Shown here in pieces: positions 46,366-56,280 of a DNA stretch of 64,000 nucleotides. The notes under the pieces are model-generated. The model had not been told where the DNA came from. It made no database searches and worked only from the letters and a program-made list of their open reading frames with translations. The stretch spans positions 2,096,014 to 2,160,013 of the forward strand of contig NW_006499824.1 in the NCBI RefSeq assembly GCF_000471905.2. The letters run 5' to 3'. This stretch comes from Amborella trichopoda (Eukaryota; Streptophyta; Magnoliopsida; Amborellales; Amborellaceae). Numbering within the stretch: position 1 is the stretch's first letter; each line of letters starts with the position of its first letter. The position numbers and the translations under genes were made by a program.

Positions 46366-49300
46366 ATGGAGAAGACCTGGTTTTGTTTCATCATCTTCTG
46401 TATTGATCTCCTCCTATGTGAAGCTTCTTCATATGTGCGACCACCACCTCGCCCTATTATCCATACACAACACAGGCATAGTGAGTCGCATCCTCAACAG
46501 GTAAGAAGATTACATGAAAATTTCGACGAAAACATCAACTGAGTTTTGGATTTTTCCATGAAGCGTTTGTGGTTTCAATGGCGGAGATCTGATTTTGGGT
46601 TTAGACAGATATTGTGTCGAAGTTTAGGAGAAAAGAAAACCAGCCCTGAGTTTTTTGGTTTTATTTTTTGCTTTTTTGTGACTGAAATTTAGAATGCTTC
46701 TTGGAATATACTACATCAAAAGCTCCCTTCAAGCGTCGAGATTATTATCTAGTATCGATTTATTGAATATGGTCTCTCTCTCTACATTTTCTTTCAAGCA
46801 TGCTTCTACTGTTTTACTCTATGGGAAATACCGTGTGCCATACTCCATGATTACTTAAAAAATAGCAAGAAAAATTAAACCAAAAACATTGAGATTATTA
46901 TTGATTATCGATGTGAACAGACATGACAACTACAACAGAAATAATATCTGGATATTAAAATCTTGCACAATCGATTTATTGAATATGGTCTCTCTCTAGG
47001 TGCATGTTTCTCTGGCAGGAAAAGATGGTGCAAGAATATCGTGGGTGACTGAGTCATCTCATGTGGCTTCAATGGTTGAGTACGGGACATCAGCAGGCAA
47101 ATATGTTAATTCAGCAAAGGGAGACACCACATCCTACCACTACTTCTTCTATTCCTCACCCAAGATCCACCACGTCAAAATCGGACCGTTGGATCCAGAC
47201 ACCATTTACTACTATCGTTGTGGTGGTACCGGCCCTGAATTCACTTTCAAGACACCACCACCTGCTTTCCCTGTCGTCTTCGCCGTTGCAGGTAAGAAGT
47301 CCATCGTCTCTTTCTCGATGTAAATGAATCAAAATTTACCTATTTCTCAAGTCGCCTCATTTCTACATGGACTCATCGAAACTGTGTCCTTTTCTTTCTT
47401 TCTTTTTTTCATTTTTTTTGGTTTGTTTTATGGGGGAATCTTAGTTGCTATCGGTGTTCGACTACTTTGGCGGGCCAACCTATACTAGCCCGAGTAACTC
47501 TAGTGAGCCTAAGTGTTCCGCGCTTGGTGGTCAAGCTCGGGATCTTAGGAAACAATTTTAAATATATATATCTTTATATATAAATTTTAAAAGTAAGAAA
47601 TTTTATTTGTAATATTTTGTTGTTTATATTTTCTATCATTTTGGCGAAAATTGAGAAGTTCTTTTTGGCCTAATACTTATTTTTATATTTTTATATTTTT
47701 GGATTATTTTTAAAATAGCCCCAATCACAAATTGATTTTTTTTTTAGAATCCAGTTTTTACTATTTTTTAACCTCTTTTAGATGTGTTTTGTTTAACTTT
47801 ATAATTAAACATATTTTTTTTTATTTTTTAAAACACTTTCTAGCCTAGGACCTCCCGTGCCGACTCGTGCTTTCCTACACTGCTTGCTATTTGCAGTAAA
47901 ATTTGGCCCTTTTTTTTTTTTTTTTTTTTCAAGTTTTTGGAGTTTGGTGGTTTTTTTTTTTTTTTTGCTTTTTTGTCCTTGACATTGCGTATGTGAATCA
48001 CTTGCGTGATTTTAAATTTTCAGTGCAAGAAAAATACGAAATAAGACGAATTATATTATTACTTAATTACTTTAACGAACTTAACTGAACTCCTCACCAA
48101 GTAAATTATTTTTTTTGTGCTCACAATCACTTTATTTTTAACCACTTAAAAAAAAGCATATCTTAGGAAAACGCAAACGCAGTTGTCACGCCAAAGGCTC
48201 TAGTTGTTATCACGTTATAGATGCTTTTTTCTGTTACGTAAATGCCATACTTTGTTTGTTTGTGAATTCCCTTTTTACAATTTAGGGTGGGGGTTTTATT
48301 AGGTGCCTACTTTATTCCATTGAAGTAAGGTACACTCTAAAAACATGCCGAAAGATGCAGTTTAGATGTTCTCGACAAAGTAGGAGTCTATATTTTTTTT
48401 CTGTTGGATATTTCGTTTATGTAATCTTGTGTTTTTGTTTGAAATCTTGTATTTTACATTTGAATCAATGATAAGTTGTACGTTACCGTTAACAAACAAA
48501 AAAAGTATTACGATAGCGTAAATATTTATTGTGACCTCTAATTACAAAATTGTTAGATCTAAAAATGATGTAAATCAAGTAGATCTAGAAGCAATTAAAA
48601 ATTTTGAAACTTGTGGTGTGTCTAGACAAAACGTCACAAGATATACTATTTTCATTAATTGATTTTTTTCTTTTTTTAACATCCATACATCTCGAAGTTG
48701 AAAGGATGAATTTGAAGGTTTTGTATCATCAGGACAACTTTTTCCAATGGGTCTTTGGTGTGCAACTTATTTCAATAATACAAGGCTGACGCCTTATATA
48801 AACTTTTTTCTACCATTTATACCTCCTCTACCATGATTAAGTTATATTGCACTAAAACACTCAAGCATATGAAAAGATTGTTTCTTTAACATTCATTGCA
48901 ATGCATTTCAAGTCTAACTTGATTCGAGAAAGGGGCTGGGATTATAGTGGTGGCAACCCCACAACCTAATCACCACGATGTGGTTTTTGCTCCCACTAAC
49001 ACCACCTTACTAACATTTTCAAAAAACTAGTTTTTAAACTATTTAAAAAATGGATGGTTTATAATTCGGCTATCACACATCTTTCGGTTAATTGTTCTGC
49101 TCTATGTTATTTTTAACATGCAATTCGGTTAATTGTTTTATTGTTCTACTCTTTTGTTATTTTTAACACGCAATGAGGATATGAGCCAATTAGCCTGTGG
49201 TTATTGTTAAAAAGAGAAAATATATACTTAAGAGATGATGTTTTAATTTTATTTTAAAAATCCATAAAAATACATTTGATAAGGTGGAATAATTAAATAC

Positions 49301-52300
49301 CGGTAAAAGTTTAAATAATTTAAGAATCAGTTATATTTTCATCAAATTCTATTCACATTAAAAAATCACTTGACTGGATCCGTGACGAAATTTGCAAACT
49401 TAAAAGGCATGGTCCCCAGCTTGCACAAAACGACATGAAATCCTTTGCTACTTCTCACATGTTAAAAACCATGGTCCCCGATGCTTTCAATTTTGATTCA
49501 GTTTCTGTACGTACGGAAATCAACATGCGTCGTTCCCTTCATAAAGTATCCAAATGATTTCATGCTCCCGCAGGAAAAAACTATCTATTTGCTCCCTCAG
49601 GCAAAAATTATATTAGAGATATTTTTAGGACTCAAAAAATTGGGGATGTATCCACTGTAACCTAGAGACCAATTCCAAAAAAGGAAAAATATATGAGTCC
49701 ACAGACCCAGCACATTAATAATTTATTTTTTAAATAGAATTTGGTTTTATTTTTTAAGAAATATATAATTTGATTCGATATTATGTTCGGCACTTCAAGT
49801 GTTGTACCCATTATTTGTACCCATTATTTAGAGTGAAAAGTGAGTTTTGCATTTTAAGTATCAAACTCCTCTTTCATTAAAAAAATTTCGATCATAATAG
49901 TTTGGTAAATCAACTTTGAACCCAAATCACACTTAACTCTTCACATATTATAAATGTATGCTATGCTCTCAGGAGCATACTATACACATGCTCCCTTGGG
50001 TAAAGAAACTACCTAGGAAGAGTTTTTAGTGTGAAAATTTGGGATTCACTTAAAGACAGCAAATGATAATTTGAAAAAAAAAAAAGGATTTAGAGATCTT
50101 AACACTTGGATCTAGTTATCCAAAAATATGATAGTTTGCATCCAATTTTTGGACGTTAATATTTTTAGGCATATGATTTTTTATTTTATTTTTTTTAAAA
50201 AAAGAGATCGTCTACGAAAAGATTATTTATCTTTTGTACTGGAGGTCACAATCATTCATGTCCCTTAAATTTGAAATGGGTAGTTGTAAGAGTTTAGTTG
50301 AATAGACACAAAGTTCCAAAAACGAGTTCACAGACTTCATGACTCACTCCAAGCCATTCAATTTAACATCTAATGATTAAAAATACTTGATATTTCTATG
50401 TATAAAAGATAAATGACCCTTTTATCGACAATCCCAAAAAATTTGGTTTCCTACTCAACAACAATAAAGTAGGGCAAATTACCATGCATCTCTAAAACAT
50501 TCTCTGTCTCTCTGCTATTCTCAATTTAAGGTGACCTGGGACAAACGGAATGGACCTCATCAACACTAGAACACGTGAAGCGAACAGACTACGATGTCTT
50601 GCTCCTACCAGGCGACCTCTCCTATGCAGATGGCCAACAACCGCTTTGGGATTCATTCGGCCGCTTTGTCGAGCCACTCGCGAGCTCCCGACCCTGGATG
50701 GTTACCCAGGGCAACCACGAGATCGAATCCATTCCTATCCCTTTCCTCAACCTCCAGGCCTTCAAGGCCTACAACTCAAGATGGCTCATGCCATTTCAAG
50801 AGAGTGGCTCCAACTCCAATTTGTACTACTCATTTGAAGTCTCAGGTGTTCATGTTCTTATGTTGGGTTCTTACACTGACTTCAATCAAGGATCAGCTCA
50901 GTATCAATGGCTTCGATCTGATTTGGCTAAGGTTGATAGGAAGAGGACGCCATGGCTCATTGCATTGATTCATGCTCCATGGTATAGTACAAATGTGGCC
51001 CATCAAGGGGAAGGGGAGAGCATGAGGAAAGCCATGGAGAGTTTGCTCTTTGAAGCAAGGGTTGATGTGGTCTTTGCAGGGCACGTCCACTCGTACGAGC
51101 GTTTTGTGAGTTCTCTCTCTCCCAAAAAACCATCAAACACTTTAGGGGTGGCAATAGTTTCGGTCGGGTCTGAGTACGGTTGGGATCCGGAATCGGACCC
51201 AATCAGAACTGAATTCACCGGACACAGATCAAGACCCGAAAATATCATGTGGGACCTGGACCCAGATCCGGACCTGACCCGCCGGGTCCAATTTTTGGAC
51301 TCATACCCAGAACCGCATCAGGTCTACCCTTGGGGTCATGGGTCGGATTCGGGTTACCTGAGGGGGCAAGCTTATAGTGTGCTCCTACGAGAGTATACTA
51401 TACACTAATTTTATCTTTTATGTGAAAAAGTCTACAAGGCTGCACTTTGAAAGCACTAACAAATTTTTTTTGCGTTTTGGTACTTGAAAACCCTCAATTT
51501 GAACATCTTTCACCTTAAATTATGGATCTAAGTAAAGGTAAAAAGAATTCCAAACCTTAAAGCCAGTGTATATTGCAATGGGCAAGCTTTGTGTGCTTCT
51601 CCTACAACGTAAAATTTATATACTTCCTTTTATCCAACCGTATATTTTGAATGAAGAGCTAAGATTGTCCCAATCATAATGTCACATCTCTACACTATTT
51701 TATTTTTTATTTTTTTTGTATAAACAAATTGACACCAAATTTTATACATCCAATCCTCTATTAAACTCGCACTAGCCAAAAAATTTTAAAAAAATATTTT
51801 CGATAAAATAACGTGACCAAAATACCGTTGAAAGTTTCAAGGGGTATTTTGCCCATTATATTTTATTTGAAAACTTATTTTTAATATTTTTTATAGGTGC
51901 GCTCCAATGAGAAGATGACACGTACAGAATTTCATATTCATACAATTTGTATAAAAAAACTAAAAATAAAATACTTTGAAATGTCGGATCTAAGATCAAG
52001 CGGTGAGTGGCTCTCTTGATCAAAATTGGACGGCTGGATGGTAGGGGAAGCATAGATCTTCTATGTTGTAGAAAAAATATATGAACCTTTTCTTATTGGA
52101 ATATATTTTTTAAACCGTCAATTTTCAAGTGCTCAAGGATCCAAACTTGCACAAGATTTTCAGCTTTAAATTTTACAATCAGTCCCAAAAACATAACTTT
52201 ATTGCACCATAGGGATTTCCAGTACCACAATTATAGATTTAGGCAATACCTTACTTTTAAAGTATAGCCTAGACCTTATGCTGACCAAACACTTTCTTTT

Positions 52301-54363
52301 GTAGTATGCTATAGAGGCCCAATAGGAAAGTAAAATGACGAAACTATCCTTAGATCTTATAAAAAAAAGGTAAGCCTCACGTCAAAACCTAGTCTAGAAT
52401 CTACTTCCACTACTTATTTTAAAATTGGTAGAAAAGGGTACAAATAACACTAATATGTGAACACTTAATAGACAAAATGTGTTATAACATACCTTTGTTT
52501 AGGGTTTTGAATTTTTTTTTTTTTTTTCTCATCTATAAATGGCTAAAATCGAGATGATCAATTTGAAAGTTTCTACTACCAAAACTGCAAATTTTAGTGA
52601 GATTTGATACGCGGTTGTACTATTTTTTTATAATGGCTCCTCATAAGTCAATTGCTAATTAGAAAGAGTGTACAAGGTGACTAACATTCATGGTTTCTAC
52701 TCAGACGAGGGTCAGCAACAATGAGGCTAATCCTTGTGGTCCTGTACATATTACAATTGGGGACGGAGGCAACCGCGAGGGGCTTGCTTTGAGGTAATTA
52801 GGATTTAATCTAGGGCTGGTATAGTATGCTCCATCGGGAGCGTAGTTTATTTTTCAAAGGACTAACAAAGGAGGATTTTTTCAATCCGGAACCACTTAAG
52901 AATTAATAGATGATTATTCTTAAAAAAAAAATTTAAAATTTCAGTTTTTTAATCCCACAATCTAAAACTTGTAAAGAGGTCTCTATTAAATCTCGAGGCA
53001 TTTTTTTTTTTCGAGTGCAAAGAGGATATAATTAGAAAAACAAAATAATATTGAGATTAGTCTATGGGTTGAAGAGGTTATTTCCCCAAAATTTGGGTTC
53101 CTAAAATTTAATTATGGGTAGGAGTTTTACCTGAGAGAGTAGATGCTCATTCTACTCTCGAGGGAGTAGAATATCTTTTGACTTTAATCATTTGTTTCAC
53201 ACATTCATTTTCACACTTTCGGCAGAATCTAAAACTTGAAATAGCAAGCAAATGTTTGTCCAAACTTCAAAAAGTTAAATATTATGCTAAAGAATTGAAG
53301 ACTTCATTAAGATTATGAGTTCTTGGGGGTGGGAATGGGTCGGGGCCGAAATTAGACCCGAATCCACGTCGGTTATAAGTGAATTGGACTAGGACCCAAT
53401 CCACCAGGTTAGGTGTCGGTCTATAAATAAAAACACATAAAAAAAATATTTTAGATATTTTATAATATATAGTTAATATTACTTAAATGTATTTAATACT
53501 AATATATATTGAATTAGATCTGACCAGGACCCAACCCCTACCTAATAGGATCCAAGTTAAACCCGGACCCAAACTACGAGTCAAGGTCAAATAGAACTAG
53601 ACCCGAGATATCCTTTTTCTTTGTAATCCCTTCCAATTTATGGTCACTTAAGTTATAATGTTATAAATAAATAAATAAAAGAAAAAGTCTATAAAAGGTT
53701 TCAACCTTAAATTGTAGAATTATGGATGCACCTCAAAAATCTATAAGGTTATGTTTATGTTGAAAAATCATCTAATTGATCATCTTGACATTAAGATGTA
53801 TGAATGTGAAAAAAAAAGAAATTGAGTATTAGAAATAATGCATCTTGCAACACATTATCTAGACCGTCCATTTTCAAAAAAATTTGTATGTTTATAGATC
53901 TACTTGATTTTAACTATTTTTAGAGTTTAAAAGTTTCTAATTAGATATAAAAATAGATTTTAACATAATCTTAAAAATATTTTAAAACAAAATTATATAT
54001 TATGATAAAATTTGGAGGTGCTCCTCAATTGGATTGTTTAAGGTTGCAACCTTATAATAACCACACCCATAAATAAATAACAAAGTTATATTATCATATT
54101 GACCCCTTTGCTTTGTTTGTCTCTGATGAAGCTTCAAGAAGCCTGTTTCTTCTCTCTCGATGTTTCGTGAAGCAAGCTTTGGGCACGGGATGCTCACCAT
54201 GTTCAACAACACCGATGCCCAATGGACTTGGCATAGGAACAACGAGTCAGAAGCCGTTGTGGCCGATCAAGTTTGGCTCGAGAGTCTCAGCTCGACCTGC
54301 GCTTGTGGACTCCAGCAACCGAGTCCTTCGATTCAAGAAGGCACTTCCCATGACGAGTTTTAG
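46366..54363 (+). CDS. PAP22-like: Purple acid phosphatase (PAP22-type), five exons
   Basis: Exons: 46366-46500, 47000-47291, 50531-51105, 52705-52793 and 54132-54363. Lengths 135, 292, 575, 89 and 232 nt give an unbroken 440-aa frame. Signal peptide about 1-22, then SSYVRPPPRP, the Fn3-like PAP N-domain (about 46-143, VHVSLAGKDG...YYYRCGG) and the metallophosphatase domain. It has GDLGQT (D144), GDLSYAD (D171, Y174), GNHE (N204, H205), HAPWY (H290) and GHVHSYER (H327, H329). Exon 4 ends ...GDGGNREGLAL-AG| and exon 5 begins |C-TTC, restoring GLALSFKKP exactly as in Arabidopsis PAP22, followed by [10 protein letters not shown]. It ends SHDEF, close to the ER-retrieval signal HDEL. Exons 2 and 4 have the same length as in the left copy. 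No break is seen. Introns carry family 1, 2, 3, 6, 8 and hAT-like MITEs. Role: phosphate-monoester hydrolysis in the secretory pathway. Confidence 0.95.
47450..47890. mobile_element. AT-rich MITE, family 6
   Basis: The core (TTTGTAATATTTTGTTGT..., CTATCATTTTGGCGAAAATTG, CACAAATTGATTTTTTTTTT, TTTTAGATGTGTTTTGTTTAA) matches 9485-9995. The ends are CGGGCCAACC/AGCCTAGGACC-rich. It lies in PAP intron 2. Confidence 0.65.
48285..48810. mobile_element. Mutator-like MITE, family 1, long copy
   Basis: Flanked by TACAATTTA (48276-48284) and TACCATTTA (48811-48819). Starts GGGTGGGGGTTTTATTAGG, ends GACGCCTTATATAAACTTTTTTC. About 130 bp longer than other copies, so it probably carries an insertion near its left end. 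It lies in PAP intron 2. Confidence 0.8.
48925..49040. repeat. Dispersed repeat, family 7 (inverted copy)
   Basis: The reverse complement matches 25985-26160, with AACCACATCGTGGTGATTAG and CAGCCCCTTTCTC. It lies in PAP intron 2, as its partner lies in an intron of the paralogue. Confidence 0.55.
50204..50439. mobile_element. Mutator-like MITE, family 2
   Basis: Left GAGATCGTCTACGAAAAG + ATTATTTATCTTTTGTACTG, right inverse of GGGATTGTCGATAAAAGGGT. The interior TCATGTCCCTTAAATTTGAA matches 27070-27306. It ends about 90 bp before PAP exon 3. Confidence 0.8.
51143..51365. mobile_element. hAT-like MITE fragment in PAP intron 3
   Basis: TTTAGGGGTGGCAATAGTTT starts a GGGTC/GACCC-rich stretch like 43448-43792. 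It begins only 38 bp after the exon 3 donor. The right end is worn. Confidence 0.6.
51580..52093. mobile_element. Mutator-like MITE, family 3
   Basis: Flanking TATTGCAAT (51571-51579) and TATTGGAAT (52094-52102) differ at one base. GGGCAAGCTTTGTG...CTCCTACAACGTA on the left; ATGTTGTAGAAAAAATATATGAACC on the right. It lies in PAP intron 3. Confidence 0.8.
52826..53165. mobile_element. MITE family 8
   Basis: Left TATGCTCCATCGGGAGCGTA (palindromic), right GATGCTCATTCTACTCTCGA + GGGAGTAGA. The core shares GATGATTATT and TTGAGATTAGTCTATGGGTT with 41345-41700. It begins 33 bp after the exon 4 donor of the PAP gene. Confidence 0.6.
53325..53610. mobile_element. hAT-like MITE, decayed
   Basis: The two GGACCC/GGGTC-rich ends (GGGTGGGAATGGGTCGGGGC; AACCCGGACCCAAACTACGA) flank an AT-rich core. 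It lies in PAP intron 4. Confidence 0.5.
53680..54068. mobile_element. Mutator-like MITE, family 1
   Basis: The target word ATAAATAAA occurs on both sides (repeat-rich left flank; 54069-54077 on the right). Left GAAAAAGTCTATAAAAGG, right AAGGTTGCAACCTT + ATAATAACCACACCC. It ends 63 bp before PAP exon 5, so the acceptor's branch-point region abuts it. Confidence 0.8.
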
Positions 54364-54454
54364 AAACGAATGGGCACCGATTTCAGAATTGTGGCCAAAA
54401 TGGTCGTTGACCTTTTTTAGGAATTGACATAGTTAGCCTTGTGTTTTAATTGGA

Positions 54455-54839
54455 GGGGCGGTTTGTATAAAGGCAATGCTCTAAAACAATCAAAGTAAAG
54501 CACACCTTTAACTAGTATCGAGAAATGTGGTTTCAATATAAAAAATAATTGTGATAGCCTTAAAATATATTTTTATTTTTAATTATAAAATTTAAAGCTT
54601 AAAAAATAATGTAGATCGACATATATATGAAAACATTGAAAATTGACAGTCCATAAATGTATTACAAGGTAGTACTATTTCCAAAACTTGATACCCATTT
54701 TTTTCTCATGACCATACATCTTAAGGTCAAGATGATCAATTTGAGGATATTTTGAGATCAAAACCACCTCTTCTAGTAAAATTTTTGAGTTGCAATCTAA
54801 TTTGATGGGTTAGAGCCTCCAATTATATAATCTTTTTTC
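54455..54839. mobile_element. Mutator-like MITE, family 1, divergent
   Basis: Flanking TTAATTGGA (54446-54454) and TTAATTGAA (54840-54848) differ at one base. Starts GGGGCGGTTTGTATAAAGG, ends CCAATTATATAATCTTTTTTC. It begins 91 bp after the PAP stop codon, likely inside or next to the 3' UTR. Confidence 0.75.
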
Positions 54840-54848
54840 TTAATTGAA

Positions 54849-55502
54849 TGCCACAAAATTTTATAGGAATATTCTCAATTTTTTTAACCAAAGTTATAGT
54901 ATTCGTCTCATTCTCGTAGCTCATCCCCTATTCCAGCTGATAACTCATGTGCACAATGAGCAACCATGCATAATAAAAAACACAAAAATAAAATCTCACG
55001 CGTACCCGAATCATGTGTGGACGTGCATACCAGAGTTAGAGAGACAATAATTTTTAATGTGTTACAAAACATACTAAAGTAGATGATAGACTTATGTCCA
55101 CAATGCGGTGGTCATATCTCTCAATTCCCATAGTCATCCTCTCTTTTTGTTGTGGTCTATCACGCGGTTCTTGTAGTCACACAATACACACTCTCTCTCT
55201 TTTTTGACAATCAACTTAATTTTTTTTTGTCAAGTTTACCCCCCGGATCGCTTGATACTCTCTCTCTTACTGATGCACTACATGATGTCCTTCTCTCTCT
55301 AGGACGAGACTTACGGTTCTCTTACTCATAGCCTCATAGGCCTCACAATGCCTCATGCAACCCCACAAGTTGATGCCAAGGACCTCATGTGACTCCCATC
55401 ACACGTGTGTGTATATAGGCCATTAAGACATAAGGACAAACGGTTAATCTTAATCCCATATGAATTACGATTTTGTTATATTAACCCAAACCTATAGATT
55501 AT
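54849..55502. other. Intergenic, nothing recognised
   Basis: Less AT-rich at 55090-55430, with CTCTCTCT words and GCCTCA repeats near 55325-55365. No frame or element was identified. Confidence 0.35.
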
Positions 55503-55958
55503 GGGCAAGCTTTTTATACTTATCTTAATGTATATAATTTATATGATTCTCCCTATCTAACTGTCAATTTTGAATAGATGACTGAGATGTCCCCAATGAC
55601 AATTTCATGTCTCTATAATATTTTCCATTCCTCTCTTAAACTCGCATATGTAAAAAATATAAAAACAAATTCTCAATAAAATAAAATGACCAAAATGCCT
55701 TTAAAAGTTTCAGAGGTATTTTAGTTATTTTATTTTATCAAAATATTTCTTAATATTATTTTGCGAGTGTTCCCATTGAGATGATGGCACGTACTAAATT
55801 TCATATTCATATACTTTTTTTAAAAAAAATTAAAAATAAAATGCTCTAAAGCGTTAGATCTAGATCAAGCTGTCAGTGGCTCAATTGATCAACATTGCAT
55901 GACTAGATGAGGGAATATATATCTTCCATACAGTAAGGGGAATATAGAAACCTTTCCC
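55503..55958. mobile_element. Mutator-like MITE, family 3
   Basis: Flanking ATAGATTAT (55494-55502) and ATTGATTAT (55959-55967) differ at one base. Left GGGCAAGCTTTTTATACTTA, right inverse of GGGAAAGGTTTCTATATTCC. Confidence 0.8.
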
Positions 55959-55969
55959 ATTGATTATAG

Positions 55970-56280
55970 GAGAGGAAGTTTTATGAAAATACAAACAAAT
56001 AATGGTGGACACTGAACAACGTTCACTCAAGACTGTACTCATGTGCAAGAAGGCAGCTCGGGCAAAATAATTCTAAGCTGAAAATCGCAATGGTAATCTC
56101 GCCTATTATTGCATAGAATAAGAGAGCTTACAGAGCACCAAAGCTGCCTCAAAATAGAGAGAGAAAATGGGCATGAATTTAGAGAGAGAAAGATGGTAGA
56201 GAATTATAGAGAGAAAGAATTGAGAGAGAAAGTGAGTGGGATAATTATGCAAAATGGGGAGGACAAACCCCTATTTATAG
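55970..56280 (-). promoter_or_regulatory. Possible orphan promoter/leader (TATAAATA)
   Basis: On the - strand CTATAAATAG (56271-56280) is followed by a CT-rich leader-like stretch (TTTCTCTCTCAATTC, CATCTTTCTCTCTC, CATTTTCTCTCTC) to about 56150. No coding frame follows. The LINE begins right at the TATA word, so anything upstream has been displaced. Confidence 0.25.

Noticed and set aside
50575-51408. PAP exon 3 read as a single 277-aa protein
   Set aside because: The frame runs through a good donor (TTTT|GTGAGT at 51105) into a hAT-like MITE. The spliced model matches the family and the paralogue.
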